Assembly: GCA_030427505.1 (NCBI GenBank) | Contig: JAUICH010000004.1 | Span: 244,114-308,113 of the forward strand | DNA length: 64,000 nucleotides | Source of the DNA: Verrucomicrobiia bacterium | GTDB lineage: Bacteria > Verrucomicrobiota > Verrucomicrobiia > Verrucomicrobiales > DEV007 | Direction of reading: 5' to 3' | Shown here: piece by piece, positions 23,848 to 32,608 of the stretch | Numbering within the stretch: the stretch's first letter is position 1 | Layout of the letters: every line of letters begins with the position of its first letter | Notes under the pieces: model-generated | Told to the model about the DNA's origin: nothing | Seen by the model: the letters and a program-made list of their open reading frames with translations, nothing else | Databases searched by the model: none | Made by a program: the position numbers and the translations under genes

Positions 23848-24264
23848 GGCTGAATGATACCATCTACGTTGCGATCCTCCAGATCCATTTTTCAGATCGA
23901 ATATCCGAGCCTTTATAGGGATGACCGTGGGCTCGGCTTCGATTTGCGGAGATGGTGGATAGTCGGGAGGGTTGGCAATCACGGCGGGCCAAGTGTAAGG
24001 AGCAACGCCTCGCTCGCAGTTGGATTGTATTCTTGGGAAGTATTCCCGGTGATGCGGTAGTCGCAGGTAAAGATCTTTCGTCCGCGCACAATAACGGTGT
24101 TGGGCTGGAGGCACCGAGGGAAGCGGCGGCTGGCGTGTTTGGAGGCGATATTCTTAGTAGCGTGGGTATTGGGAAGCGTTGCCTTTTTATAGCTGCCCCC
24201 CTTTTCTTTTCTCAGCAACGACATTTGCCAGCCAAGTGATGGTGTTTGGGGTGAACGTTCGAGT
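23848..24264. other. Gap upstream of the antitoxin
   Basis: 417 bp lie between the antitoxin and the end of the methyltransferase. Open frames here on both strands lack any recognisable motif or good start. I see no repeat or RNA. It may be the worn remains of another gene. Confidence 0.35.
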
Positions 24265-25089
24265 TCACTCATGAAGCGACATGGCGGTGAGCGCGCCATT
24301 TTGTTCCCCCATCTGAAGTTTTAGGAAGATAAAGCCCACGTCGAGGGACTTAGAATTCCTGAGTTCGCCGTATCGTTGGTCCCAACGGCCGGATTTCAAA
24401 TCATCTGAAAGGCGCTCCAAATCTTTCGCGACCTGCTCTTGGTCGATCATTGAGAAATGTGATATTCCTGAGCGATAGGTTTCGTCCAAGTAGATCTCCG
24501 GTCGTGACCATCCCGCCGCCGCAAAATGGTCTTTGAGGTCCGGCGGCAATGGAAACCGGTGTAGCTGAATTCCTCCGCAAAGCTGTTCTCTCACGAACTC
24601 CTCCATTTCCGTCACTCTCGGAAACCATATTTGGGATTGCTCCGCCAGTGCCGGGAAATAGTCGAACAACCAAAACTCAGATTCGTATTCCGGATCGAAT
24701 GACAGAATCACAATCGGGCCGGCTCCAACAACGCGAGAGGCCTCTCTCAACGCAGCCTTCCAATCCGTGAAGTGATGAAGACACAGTGTCATCACCACCC
24801 CATCGAAGCTGCGCGAGCCGAAAGGAAGATCCTCGGCGATGCCTTCCATCCATGACAACCGCCCATGCTGCTTTCCCTGATCCCGCATGACCTTGGACGG
24901 TTCCAACGCCATCACCTGAAAGCCTGCTTCCGCTAAGGCGTAGCTGTAATTTCCCGTTCCAGCACCTACGTCCAACACTTTCGAACCAACCTGAAGCCCT
25001 AAAAGCGCTACCAGCCGTTCGGTGATTCGAGGGTCCGCTGCTCTGGTTGCGGTATAGCTCTTCCCGATACTGTCGTAGATCGCCGTCAT
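24265..25089 (-). CDS. Class I SAM-dependent methyltransferase (type 11)
   Basis: This is a 274-residue methyltransferase from the ATG at 25089 (MTAIYDSIGKSYTATRAADPR). Motif I is VLDVGAGTGNYSYALAE, motif II the acidic end of the next strand (VMALEPSKVM), then EDLPFGSRSFDGVVMTLCLHHF, typical of UbiE/COQ5-like small-molecule methyltransferases. The C-terminal half (DYFPALAEQSQIWFP, AGWSRPEIYLDETYRSGISHF) would form the substrate cap and is not diagnostic. It lies alone between the TA pair and the deleted duplicate gene, so context gives no substrate. A longer start sixteen codons upstream is possible. Confidence 0.88.
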   Translation of the reverse strand: MTAIYDSIGKSYTATRAADPRITERLVALLGLQVGSKVLDVGAGTGNYSYALAEAGFQVMALEPSKVMRDQGKQHGRLSWMEGIAEDLPFGSRSFDGVVMTLCLHHFTDWKAALREASRVVGAGPIVILSFDPEYESEFWLFDYFPALAEQSQIWFPRVTEMEEFVREQLCGGIQLHRFPLPPDLKDHFAAAGWSRPEIYLDETYRSGISHFSMIDQEQVAKDLERLSDDLKSGRWDQRYGELRNSKSLDVGFIFLKLQMGEQNGALTAMSLHE

Positions 25090-25249
25090 CTCTTGTTCGG
25101 AGAACAGCTTATTAGATGAATCCCGCCCATCACGCAATTTCGGACTTCCGGTTTGTGGCGTGTCCGGCGTGGGAACTTGGACCCGATGAAGGTTACCAAA
25201 TTGGGAAGGCGGACGACGGAATTCCGATTGGAGTTCCCGGCACGGGTAC

Positions 25250-25485
25250 CCGGCGTCACCAGAGTGGCGATGGCGGCGAGACGCATGGTCAGGGAAGCGG
25301 ATTCATCCCACTCCAGCGCGGTGCCTCAGGGAGAACGCGGGCGGCGGATTCATCCCTGCGGAGACCGATGATTTCGGCGAAGCCGGAACAGCGGACAAAG
25401 CAACGGCGATTCAACGGGAGCCCGGAAGGATGGGAAGGGTCCAGAAGAAACGGCTCACCACTCCCCGCTGCCATACCGCGCGACC
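25250..25485 (-). pseudogene. Internally deleted copy of the Tat-exported unknown
   Basis: This is a remnant of a paralogue of the gene at 22067-23257. The minus strand reads LNRRCFVRCSGFAE, matching that gene's Tat signal. At about 25375 it then jumps to EIIGLRRDESAARVLPE, which matches the late segment ELIGLRWDKSAARVLPD of the full-length gene. Some 840 bp between the two parts are gone, and later codons drift out of frame. The DNA upstream of the start also matches the region upstream of the intact gene (AGCCCGGAAG ... AAGAAACGGC). So this was once a complete duplicate locus. Confidence 0.75.
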
Positions 25486-25555
25486 TTTGGGCAGGGTAAC
25501 CCGGCTGAGAATCTCTAAATGGAATCTTCAAAAGGATTGAGCCAACATTGGTGCC

Positions 25556-25786
25556 TCAAAACAGGGCGGAGACAATGGCATCTCCAATCACAAAAAACAG
25601 TTTCGGAAACGCCACCCCCATCAAGACGCCAACAACGATCCCAGGAACAGCGCCTGTCCAAGGATGGATCACAAACCCAACAACTCCCCCAAGAAGAGCC
25701 CCGGTAGTGACCGCGACCACATAGTCAAAACGGTCTACCTTAGCGCTCTTTTTGCGCCTGTTCTTTCTGAGCCGCCATCGCTTCAT
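25556..25786 (-). CDS. Small glycine-zipper membrane protein
   Basis: This is a 76-residue protein with a strongly basic start (MKRWRLRKNRRKKSAK) and two hydrophobic segments (VVAVTTGALLGGVVGFVI and AVPGIVVGVLMGVAFPKLFFVI) rich in GxxxG spacing. The topology suggests both termini in the cytoplasm. No named family is recognised. It is a lone gene next to the tmRNA. Confidence 0.55.
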   Translation of the reverse strand: MKRWRLRKNRRKKSAKVDRFDYVVAVTTGALLGGVVGFVIHPWTGAVPGIVVGVLMGVAFPKLFFVIGDAIVSALF

Positions 25787-25877
25787 TTCTCGAACGAATG
25801 TCCTGGCTCAAAGTTCCATTGCGGGTTGAAGTTGGCCACTCCGGACCACCTTCCTTTTTGACACGCTGAAAATAAAA

Positions 25878-26237
25878 TGGTGGAGGCGAGGGGAATCGAA
25901 CCCCTGTCCTAATGATCTTCTACCCAAGTCTCTACATGCTTATTGAGTCTTTTGAGTTTAGGAGGAGGGTCTCCGGCTCACAGGATACCATTCTTCCGAT
26001 TGCCCTGTAACCTCTCGTCACCTCACCCGGACACCCGGTGGTGTGACCAGCCTGTTGGTAGTCGCCGCTTACCTTAACAGGCGTAGGGCAAGCGACGGGC
26101 CGCTCATTTAGGCAGCCAATGCAAGTTCAGGTTCGTTGTTTGCTTTTATTTGTTTAATCGGCTTTTTACGAGGCCAACCGATCAACCTCGGCATGCAACC
26201 GGAGCGTTAAACCACCAGTCGAAACCATGACGCCCCC
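25878..26237 (-). ncRNA. ssrA: Transfer-messenger RNA (tmRNA)
   Basis: This is a 360-nt tmRNA that rescues stalled ribosomes. The 5' end GGGGGCGTCATGGTTTCGAC and the 3' end GGTTCGATTCCCCTCGCCTC with encoded CCA form the alanine-type acceptor stem (GGGGGCG pairs with CGCCTCC) and T-arm. The tag reading frame at 26143-26108 encodes ANNEPELALAA followed by TAA, with the usual LAA degradation signal. Pseudoknot-like pairings lie between. The RNA is one-piece, not permuted. It is transcribed towards the accessory patch at 23-25 kb. Confidence 0.95.
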
Positions 26238-26549
26238 TATTTGTGTCGCGGCATTTACCGCGCGTTTTTCGTGGTAATTTCCCGGCAGGCTTTCGGCATC
26301 AGTCGCGGAAGGCCAGCCGGGACCCTCAAGATAGAGGGGAATGCCGGTGTTTTCAAGAGCGGCTTTGAGGAAAGCGCCGGAACCCCGGAGACGCCGGGCA
26401 GGCCAGCAAGGTACGGGCGGGGGCCGGCGGGCACCCCCCTCCCCTTTCTGTCCGGACCGGGATTCGTTTGAATCATGCGTTGACTGCTTTCCATGCTCGC
26501 TTTTCAATGAAGTCCGCCGATCGCATTCCGCTTTCTCCAAGTTCCCGCC
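26238..26549. other. Gap between tmRNA and next gene
   Basis: 312 bp containing the divergent promoters of tmRNA (minus) and the gene at 26550 (plus). It is GC-rich with CCGGAG/CGCCGGG inverted words around 26378-26440. No confident promoter or gene. Confidence 0.4.
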
Positions 26550-27887
26550 ATGAAATGGAAAATTCGATTTCTCAGCCTCTCGCCGCCTCTTTTTACGCTG
26601 GCGCTTTTGTTTGGTGGCCTGATCTGGGCGCCTGAAAGCGGGGCGGCCTACAAGGTGAAAGAGCTGGCGGCGGGGCTGAAGAACCTGATCGCCGTGGTGG
26701 ATTCCGGCGGCACGAATGTTCCTCACATCCAGAATGAAAGGGAGATGGAAAAGGCGCTGGACTACTTTTCGGGGGCCTGGGAAGCCTACCGGTTCCAGGC
26801 GCGGTACGATCACTACCATCCGGAGGACGCGGTCTCGGAAAACATCCGCCTGGTTTATGATGCGCTCCCCAAAGAGGTTATGAAGGTAGCCAGGGATTTC
26901 CTGGCGTTTTACCCAGCGCTGGATCACCTCCAGGACGCTCCGGCGGGCGGTTTTCTCCACGCTTTTTTCATCGGAAAGTATGGGGTGACGGATCAGTCGA
27001 AAGAACGCTTCCACTCCGCCGTGGAAGGGCTGCTGCTCGAAACGATCCTGAAATACCAAGATTCGCCGGAATCGGTGCCGGAATTCACCGCATGGCTGGA
27101 GAAGTGCAAGAAAAAGCAACTCGACGATACGCTGGACGAACTCGAGCAACTGGAACTGAACCACTATCTACTATGGCTGTCGGTGGGGGCGGCCGAGGAA
27201 CCAGGGCTTGGCGATCCCAAGAGAAAGATCGCCGACCAGCCGATTCCCATTGAGGTAAACGGGACCCGGATTTTGCTGCCCTCTCCCCGTCCCTATGTCC
27301 GGCTGGATGGCAGGTCCAGCGCTCTCGACCAGGCGATTGAGACCATGACGAAGGGAGGCGGACTCAAAGCGCACGTCGTGTTCGGGAGCAAGGAAGACGC
27401 GGAGACAGCCGGCCGCGGGGAAATACCGCTCATGCAGCGCACCATTGTGGTGAATCAGATCGAAGACTTCCCTTCCGGGATTCCCGTGGAAGCCTTTGCC
27501 ATCGTTCGCCAGCAATTGTCCGCGCGAGCCAATCAAGTGGATGAGAAGCTGCGGAAGCACTTTGAGGGGATAGGGAAAGCTTCCGACGAAGCTTTGAAAG
27601 ATTTGATCGGGATCAAGTCGGAAATGAAGTTTGGCGAGATTGAGTCCCTGGGCGTTTTCGATGAATCGGAGACGAGTGTGTGCCATACGATGGTGGCGCA
27701 CATGGACACCACGATTGGCGAGACCTTGACGAGTTTTATTCAGGTGACCAGCACGGCCACCGTCCTGGTGAAGGGAGAAGTCCTGTCCGTGCAAGCGAAC
27801 GCCGAGTTTCTTTCCGAAGATGACCTGGAGTGGACAAGGGAGGTTGCCAAGAAGATGCGTGACGAGTTGCTCCAGTTGAATCCCTGA
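26550..27887 (+). CDS. Exported protein of unknown function
   Basis: This is a 445-residue protein with an N-terminal signal peptide (MKWKIRFLSLSPPLFTLALLFGGLIW, cleavage likely after AAYK-proximal residues). The mature part is mixed alpha/beta and highly charged, with no cysteine cluster and one GGFLHAFFIGKYGV hydrophobic stretch. Segments such as IPVEAFAIVRQQLSARANQVDEKLRKHF suggest a helical bundle near the end. I do not recognise a family. It is a single gene followed by a GC-rich inverted repeat. Confidence 0.7.
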   Translation: MKWKIRFLSLSPPLFTLALLFGGLIWAPESGAAYKVKELAAGLKNLIAVVDSGGTNVPHIQNEREMEKALDYFSGAWEAYRFQARYDHYHPEDAVSENIRLVYDALPKEVMKVARDFLAFYPALDHLQDAPAGGFLHAFFIGKYGVTDQSKERFHSAVEGLLLETILKYQDSPESVPEFTAWLEKCKKKQLDDTLDELEQLELNHYLLWLSVGAAEEPGLGDPKRKIADQPIPIEVNGTRILLPSPRPYVRLDGRSSALDQAIETMTKGGGLKAHVVFGSKEDAETAGRGEIPLMQRTIVVNQIEDFPSGIPVEAFAIVRQQLSARANQVDEKLRKHFEGIGKASDEALKDLIGIKSEMKFGEIESLGVFDESETSVCHTMVAHMDTTIGETLTSFIQVTSTATVLVKGEVLSVQANAEFLSEDDLEWTREVAKKMRDELLQLNP

Positions 27888-27891
27888 CCGG

Positions 27892-27931
27892 CCCGCCGGA
27901 GAGTTTCCAAGGGCTTCTCCCCCCCGGCGGG
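27892..27931 (+). terminator. Possible GC-rich terminator hairpin
   Basis: CCCGCCGG (27892-27899) pairs perfectly with CCGGCGGG (27924-27931) right after the stop codon at 27887. The loop is long (24 nt) and there is no T-run, so it is only a weak candidate. Confidence 0.4.
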
Positions 27932-28124
27932 TCCCGGAGGGCTGCGCGGGGGTTCGCTCTTCAAATCAAAAGTGACGGGCCTATAATATCGTCTGGCACG
28001 AAAGGCCCGCTCCGCGCTATCTTGCTTGATGGTGGTAGTTTAATTTCCAGTCCCGGAGTCTTTTCCTAACAGAGACACCAGATTCACCCCCCCCCTTCTC
28101 TTTAAGTACGTTCCCCGCTCTATT

Positions 28125-29399
28125 ATGCTTCCTGACTTACTTGTCCGTCTCTTGATCGCGCTGGCGCTGGGCCTGTTGACGGGGCTGCAGCGGGAGCGGG
28201 TGGAGAAGGAGTCGGCGGGCATCCGGACCTTTGCCCTGATCGCGCTGGCGGGGGCGGTGTGCGGACTCCTGGCGGAACGTTTCGGAGCCTGGGTGGTGGG
28301 CGCCGGCATCCTGGCGCTGGCTGCGCTCTTGGTTTCTTCCAACCACCTTCTTCAACGTCAAAACGCCTGCAGTCAGAATGCCGAAGCGGAAAAGGATGGG
28401 AATCTTCCCGCCGGGGTGACCACGGAGGTGGCGGCCATCCTGCAGTTTGCGCTGTCCGCTTATGTCATGCATGGCGAGAAAACCTTTGCGGTGCTAGTGG
28501 GCGGTATTTTGGCCCTGCTGCTCTACTACAAACAGCCCATGCACCGCTTTGTCCGTAAGCTGAGCGCGGATGACGTGCGGTATATCATGCAGTTTGCGCT
28601 GATCTCCCTGGTTATCCTGCCCGTGCTGCCGGACCAGACTTATGGGCCCTACGATGTGCTGAACCCGTTTACCACCTGGCTCATGGTGGTCCTGATCGTG
28701 GGCATCGGGCTGGTGGGGTATCTGCTGTATCTGATCTTTGGTTCGCGGACCGGCGTCATTGTGGGAGGTTTGTTAGGTGGGCTGGTTTCGAGCACCGCCA
28801 CCACGGTCAGTTCCTCCCGCGAAACGAAGGGGCACCCGGACCGCGCTTCCGCCGCCACGCTAGCCATCATGCTGGCTTCGGCGGTGTCCGTGGTGCGAGT
28901 CCTCATTGAAGCCGCCGTGGTGACCAACAAAAAGTTCGGCGAACTCTGGATGCCGTTGGCGGCGTTCCTCCTGGTGTTCGTTCTGATATCCGTGGCTGCC
29001 TACTGGGTGGGCCGGAAAAAGATTGTTCACATACCGCCTCCGGAGAACCCCGCCGCGCTGAAGCCCGCGATTGTGTTTGGCATTCTCTACGCGGTCATCC
29101 TCCTGGCGGTGGCCTTTGCAAAGCAGCACCTTGGCCGGGGAGGTCTCTACGCGGTTTCCGCTCTGTCCGGCCTGACGGACATGGACGCGATTACGCTTTC
29201 CACGTCACAACTCGTCACCAACGGAAAGATCGTGCCGGATACCGGCTGGCGCCTGATCCTCACCGCGACGCTGGCGAACCTGGTCTTTAAGGGGGGCGCG
29301 GTGGCGGTATTGGGCGCGGGGGCTCTCTTTGTCCGCGTGGCGGCCTACTACGGCGTGGCGATTCTGGCGGGGTTGGCGATTTTGTTCTTCTGGCCGTGA
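28125..29399 (+). CDS. MgtC/SapB-DUF4010 membrane protein
   Basis: This is a 424-residue inner-membrane protein. The first ~150 residues follow the MgtC/SapB pattern (LLIALALGLLTGLQRERVEKESAGIRTFALIALAGAVCG). The remainder is DUF4010 with many transmembrane segments and the conserved GLLGGLVSSTATTVSSSRE and SALSGLTDMDAITLS motifs. About twelve hydrophobic segments are visible. MgtC proteins are tied to magnesium limitation and acid survival, while the DUF4010 half is of unknown function. The fused form is the usual one for this family. A run of nine C precedes the gene near 28087. Confidence 0.88.
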   Translation: MLPDLLVRLLIALALGLLTGLQRERVEKESAGIRTFALIALAGAVCGLLAERFGAWVVGAGILALAALLVSSNHLLQRQNACSQNAEAEKDGNLPAGVTTEVAAILQFALSAYVMHGEKTFAVLVGGILALLLYYKQPMHRFVRKLSADDVRYIMQFALISLVILPVLPDQTYGPYDVLNPFTTWLMVVLIVGIGLVGYLLYLIFGSRTGVIVGGLLGGLVSSTATTVSSSRETKGHPDRASAATLAIMLASAVSVVRVLIEAAVVTNKKFGELWMPLAAFLLVFVLISVAAYWVGRKKIVHIPPPENPAALKPAIVFGILYAVILLAVAFAKQHLGRGGLYAVSALSGLTDMDAITLSTSQLVTNGKIVPDTGWRLILTATLANLVFKGGAVAVLGAGALFVRVAAYYGVAILAGLAILFFWP

Positions 29400-29454
29400 A
29401 GGGCGTGGTGCCCGAGCGGACGTTTGGGATAAGGATTATAGGGTAAGAGGACGC

Positions 29455-29575
29455 TTTCAAGGAAGACGAGCATCGTTTCCCCCGTCACGCCTCCGGCTAC
29501 CATCCGCAAAGCGGCAAAAGAAAATTTGCCGCACTCTAGAGACGCTTGGCGTCCCCGGGAGCTCGGCAACGTTGA
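29455..29575. repeat. Dispersed repeat copy (CGCCTCCGGCTACCATCC ... GCTTGGCGTCCC)
   Basis: This contains ACGCCTCCGGCTACCATCC, a GCGGCAAAAGAAAATTTGCCGC palindrome and a closing CTCTAGAGACGCTTGGCGTC. The same order of elements is seen at 39118-39225. It fills the gap between two convergent genes. Confidence 0.65.
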
Positions 29576-29587
29576 CGCTGCCGTATC

Positions 29588-32500
29588 TCAGGGCTTCGGT
29601 TGGTCGCTTTCCCAATAGATCTCGCACGTTGGCAGAGCGCTTCTGAGCTGGGAAATGGCGTGCGCGGAGGTCTGGGTTCGCTGGAGGTGAAGTTTCTTCA
29701 GGGACGTGAATGTCTCCAGGGTTTGCAGACCGGCATCGGTCACGGCGGTGTCGTGCAGGTAGAGTTCTTCGAGTCTGGTCAGTTTCGCTAGATCCGGCAG
29801 GGCCTCGTCCGTGATGAAGGTCTGTCCCAGGTGCAGTCCCGTCAGGCTGTCCGCGTGATCTGCCACGATCTGTGCTACTCCGGCATCCGTGATGGCATCT
29901 GATCTGAGTCCGAGATACTGCAGGTGCTCCAAGTTACTGAGTGCTTTCAGGCCCTTGTCCGTCACCTGAGTTTCGCCAGCGGGCAGATGGGTGAGGCTTG
30001 GGATTCTTCCCACGGCTCTCAGACCTTCGTCCCCTACCCCGGTCCGGTAGAGGTTCAGCCACTCCAGCTTAGGCAATCGGGCCAGGTGGGCCAACCCGGC
30101 GTCCGTAGTGGCGGTATCTTCCAGTGACAGGTCGGTCAGTTCCAGGAAGTGGGAGAGCAGGGCCAGGTGTTCGTCCCGGAGGCGTTCGTTTCCCGTGGCG
30201 TTCACCTCTTTGACGTGACCGGTTTGGAAATCGAGGAAAACTGAAACGCCTATGTCGCGCAGCTTCCGGGCGGCTTGAGTCTCCGCATCGGTAGCGGGAT
30301 CGGGATCGGTATCGGGATCGGTATCGGGAGGTTCGTCAGAGGCTTCGCGCTGGTCCCGCTTCGAACCTCCGCCCGGAGTCTCTTGCGGGCCCAGCCACCG
30401 GAGGTCGATGGGCTCGAGCCCCAGCTTCTCCACGGCGAGCGAGCCGGGCTCCAGGGAAAAGTCTCCGTTTGCTGGGTCCGCGAATTCCGGGTCCGCCGTT
30501 AGGCTGTTTTCTTCGACACCTCTGGACCGCTGTTCTTCCAGGAATGCTCTTGCCCAGTCTGGGTCCGCCGCGTTGAAGTAGAGATTGTGGTCCGCTTCGC
30601 ACGAGGCCAGGGTGACGGGCGGCATTTGGATCCGGCCTTTTTTCCAGGGCTTAGTATATTCGTAAAGGATCGGCTGGCCGGGTTCCGTGGAGACAAACAG
30701 GTTGCGCCGGACGATGGAGCCTTTGACCGGAGCGCCGGACAGCACGAGGTAGCCGCGCTGATGGACGCAGGGCACGCCGCCGGAGGTCTGGGAGCGGAGA
30801 TCATAAATGATGTTGTTCACAATGACATTCCGGCCTTTGAAGATGAAGCCTTCGCCGCAGGTTTGGGCGATGATGTTGTTCTTAATAGTCACGTCATGCT
30901 GATCGTCATCGCAGCGGATGGCGGCGTTGATGCTGGCGCTGTCGATGTCGTGAATGTAGTTGTGGTGGACGCGGTTCCCCTTCCCCGTGCCGGAGATGTA
31001 GATGGCATTGCCGTCTCCCATCCGCTGCATGCAGGCGGAGATGTCGTTGTAGGCCACTTCATTTTCCCGGCCGTGCATGAGGGGCTCGCGGTTTTCCCAG
31101 GTGCGCGGCTTTTCTCCGAGCATGAGGTCGAACTCATCCCAGCGGATGGTCTTGCTGGACTCCTTGAAACCGCCCCGGTCCGGCTGGGTACGGCCGCTAA
31201 TGACAATGGCGGTGTAGGGTGTGTTGATAATGCGGTTCCGCGTCAGGGTATTGTGCCCGCTCTGCCACACGAACAGGGCCGGGGAATGCCACCAGTACTG
31301 GCCGATGCCGTCGAAGACACAGTTCCGCACCGTATTGCCCCGGTTGACATCCTTCATTCCTAAGCCGTAGCCCGCCAGCAGGACGCCGACGCCTCCGAGG
31401 TCCCTGAACTCGCAACCATCGACGATGTTTTTCTGGCAGTGGAGATCCAGTCGAAGGCCCGCTGAGCCGCTATCCATGAAATGACAGTCGCGAATCTCGC
31501 AGTCTTCCGCAGCTTTCAGGCGAACCATGGCGGTGGACCGGTCGTACATCTCCCAGTCGTGCTGGAGTCCCCAGCCCTGCTTGTCCTCTGGCCAGGCGTA
31601 GGCGTCGGCTCCGGTGAAGGTCAGGCCGATGAATTTCAGGTTCGCGGCGGGTTCGTCCCGGTCACCGTATTCCTGGATCTGTCCTTCAATGCTTAACAGC
31701 TCCGTCAGGTGGGGAATCTCAACCTCTCTGGAGAGGTCCGCCGCGGCATCTGGCGGCCAGAAGAGGAGGCGGCCGTTCTCGCGATCCACCACCCACTCTC
31801 CGGGTTCGTCCAGCACGGCGGGAACGTTTTCGATCCAGAGCGTGCCGTCCGGGAAATGCCCGAAGGCTGGCTGGTTCAGGGGGTAGGTGCCCGGCACACG
31901 GCTCCACACCAGCCCGGTTTCCCGGTTCACCTCGGACATGGGCAAGCGGTGGACGACCCAGGGATAGCGCGGCACGACGATCATGGCCGCGCCGGTGAAG
32001 TCCGGGATGTCGCGCAGCGCCTCCGGCGGCAGGTAGAGGTGCTTTTCGTCGATGGCGCGGCGCTGACGATAGGGCACGGATTCCGGCGGCGCATCCAGTT
32101 GGCGGTAGCCCCGGCTACGGGCGGGCTGAAGCGGCTTACCTTTGTAGTAAAGGATATGGAACGAGCGCCTGGACTCCGGAAGATCGATGGCCCGCACCGC
32201 CTCCCTCGCGGCCTCCAGCAGAGCGGCTTTTTCTTCCGGGGCCGGAGCCCGCCATTCTCCGGGAAGAGGATGGGCTGAGGTAATGACGGGGCGTTCACCC
32301 TCCACGGCCTGATAGATCCCGCGGTCTTCCAGGCCAAACGCCAGCGTGTCTTTCAGGCGGTAGCGCCCGCCGTGGATCTGGACCACAAAGTCAGCATCGC
32401 TTTCTCCGGATGGGCTTTGGGCGCGTGCCTCCTGGATGGCCTGGCGGGCCTTCTCCACGGTGGCAAAGGGCCGGGCGGCCGTGCCTGGGTTCGCATCGCT

Positions 32501-32599
32501 GCCACCCGGCGAGACGTGAAAAGTTCCTGGCTCCGGCGCCGGGCTGTTCAAAAACAGAACGGCGGCGGCCGCCAGGGCGATGTTTCCGGAAATCAGCAA
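29588..32599 (-). CDS. Right-handed beta-helix protein with C-terminal leucine-rich repeats
   Basis: This is an exported protein of 1003 residues. After a short signal peptide (ISGNIALAAAAVLFLNS) comes the FHVSPGGSDANPGTAARPFATVEKA signature of right-handed parallel beta-helix (pectate-lyase-like) proteins. Helix coils rich in NTVRNCVFDGIG, NTLTRNRIINT and NEVAYNDIS follow to about residue 720. An acidic DPDTDPDTDPDP linker (~755-770) leads to a C-terminal block of about eight leucine-rich repeats (TDAGLAHLARLPKLEWLNLYRT; TDAGLQTLETFTSLKKLHLQRT). The first part may bind or cut polysaccharide; LRRs in this phylum are thought to mediate binding. Fusion of the two is unusual. It follows the LD-carboxypeptidase gene by 9 bp, so they may be co-transcribed. 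Confidence 0.85.
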   Translation of the reverse strand: MLISGNIALAAAAVLFLNSPAPEPGTFHVSPGGSDANPGTAARPFATVEKARQAIQEARAQSPSGESDADFVVQIHGGRYRLKDTLAFGLEDRGIYQAVEGERPVITSAHPLPGEWRAPAPEEKAALLEAAREAVRAIDLPESRRSFHILYYKGKPLQPARSRGYRQLDAPPESVPYRQRRAIDEKHLYLPPEALRDIPDFTGAAMIVVPRYPWVVHRLPMSEVNRETGLVWSRVPGTYPLNQPAFGHFPDGTLWIENVPAVLDEPGEWVVDRENGRLLFWPPDAAADLSREVEIPHLTELLSIEGQIQEYGDRDEPAANLKFIGLTFTGADAYAWPEDKQGWGLQHDWEMYDRSTAMVRLKAAEDCEIRDCHFMDSGSAGLRLDLHCQKNIVDGCEFRDLGGVGVLLAGYGLGMKDVNRGNTVRNCVFDGIGQYWWHSPALFVWQSGHNTLTRNRIINTPYTAIVISGRTQPDRGGFKESSKTIRWDEFDLMLGEKPRTWENREPLMHGRENEVAYNDISACMQRMGDGNAIYISGTGKGNRVHHNYIHDIDSASINAAIRCDDDQHDVTIKNNIIAQTCGEGFIFKGRNVIVNNIIYDLRSQTSGGVPCVHQRGYLVLSGAPVKGSIVRRNLFVSTEPGQPILYEYTKPWKKGRIQMPPVTLASCEADHNLYFNAADPDWARAFLEEQRSRGVEENSLTADPEFADPANGDFSLEPGSLAVEKLGLEPIDLRWLGPQETPGGGSKRDQREASDEPPDTDPDTDPDPATDAETQAARKLRDIGVSVFLDFQTGHVKEVNATGNERLRDEHLALLSHFLELTDLSLEDTATTDAGLAHLARLPKLEWLNLYRTGVGDEGLRAVGRIPSLTHLPAGETQVTDKGLKALSNLEHLQYLGLRSDAITDAGVAQIVADHADSLTGLHLGQTFITDEALPDLAKLTRLEELYLHDTAVTDAGLQTLETFTSLKKLHLQRTQTSAHAISQLRSALPTCEIYWESDQPKP

Positions 32600-32608
32600 A
32601 GCTTGTCT

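Noticed and set aside
25878..25905. tmRNA 3' end as an integration site (att)
   Set aside because: No duplicate of the 3' sequence was seen elsewhere in the window and no integrase gene is present, so an island call is not supported.
26238..26300. Promoter of the tmRNA gene
   Set aside because: An AT-rich stretch (ACAAATA) lies at about -10, but no convincing -35 box at proper distance was seen.
28083..28100. Run of nine C before the MgtC/DUF4010 gene as a phase-variation tract
   Set aside because: Possible in principle, but its place relative to a promoter is unknown and no second allele is available.
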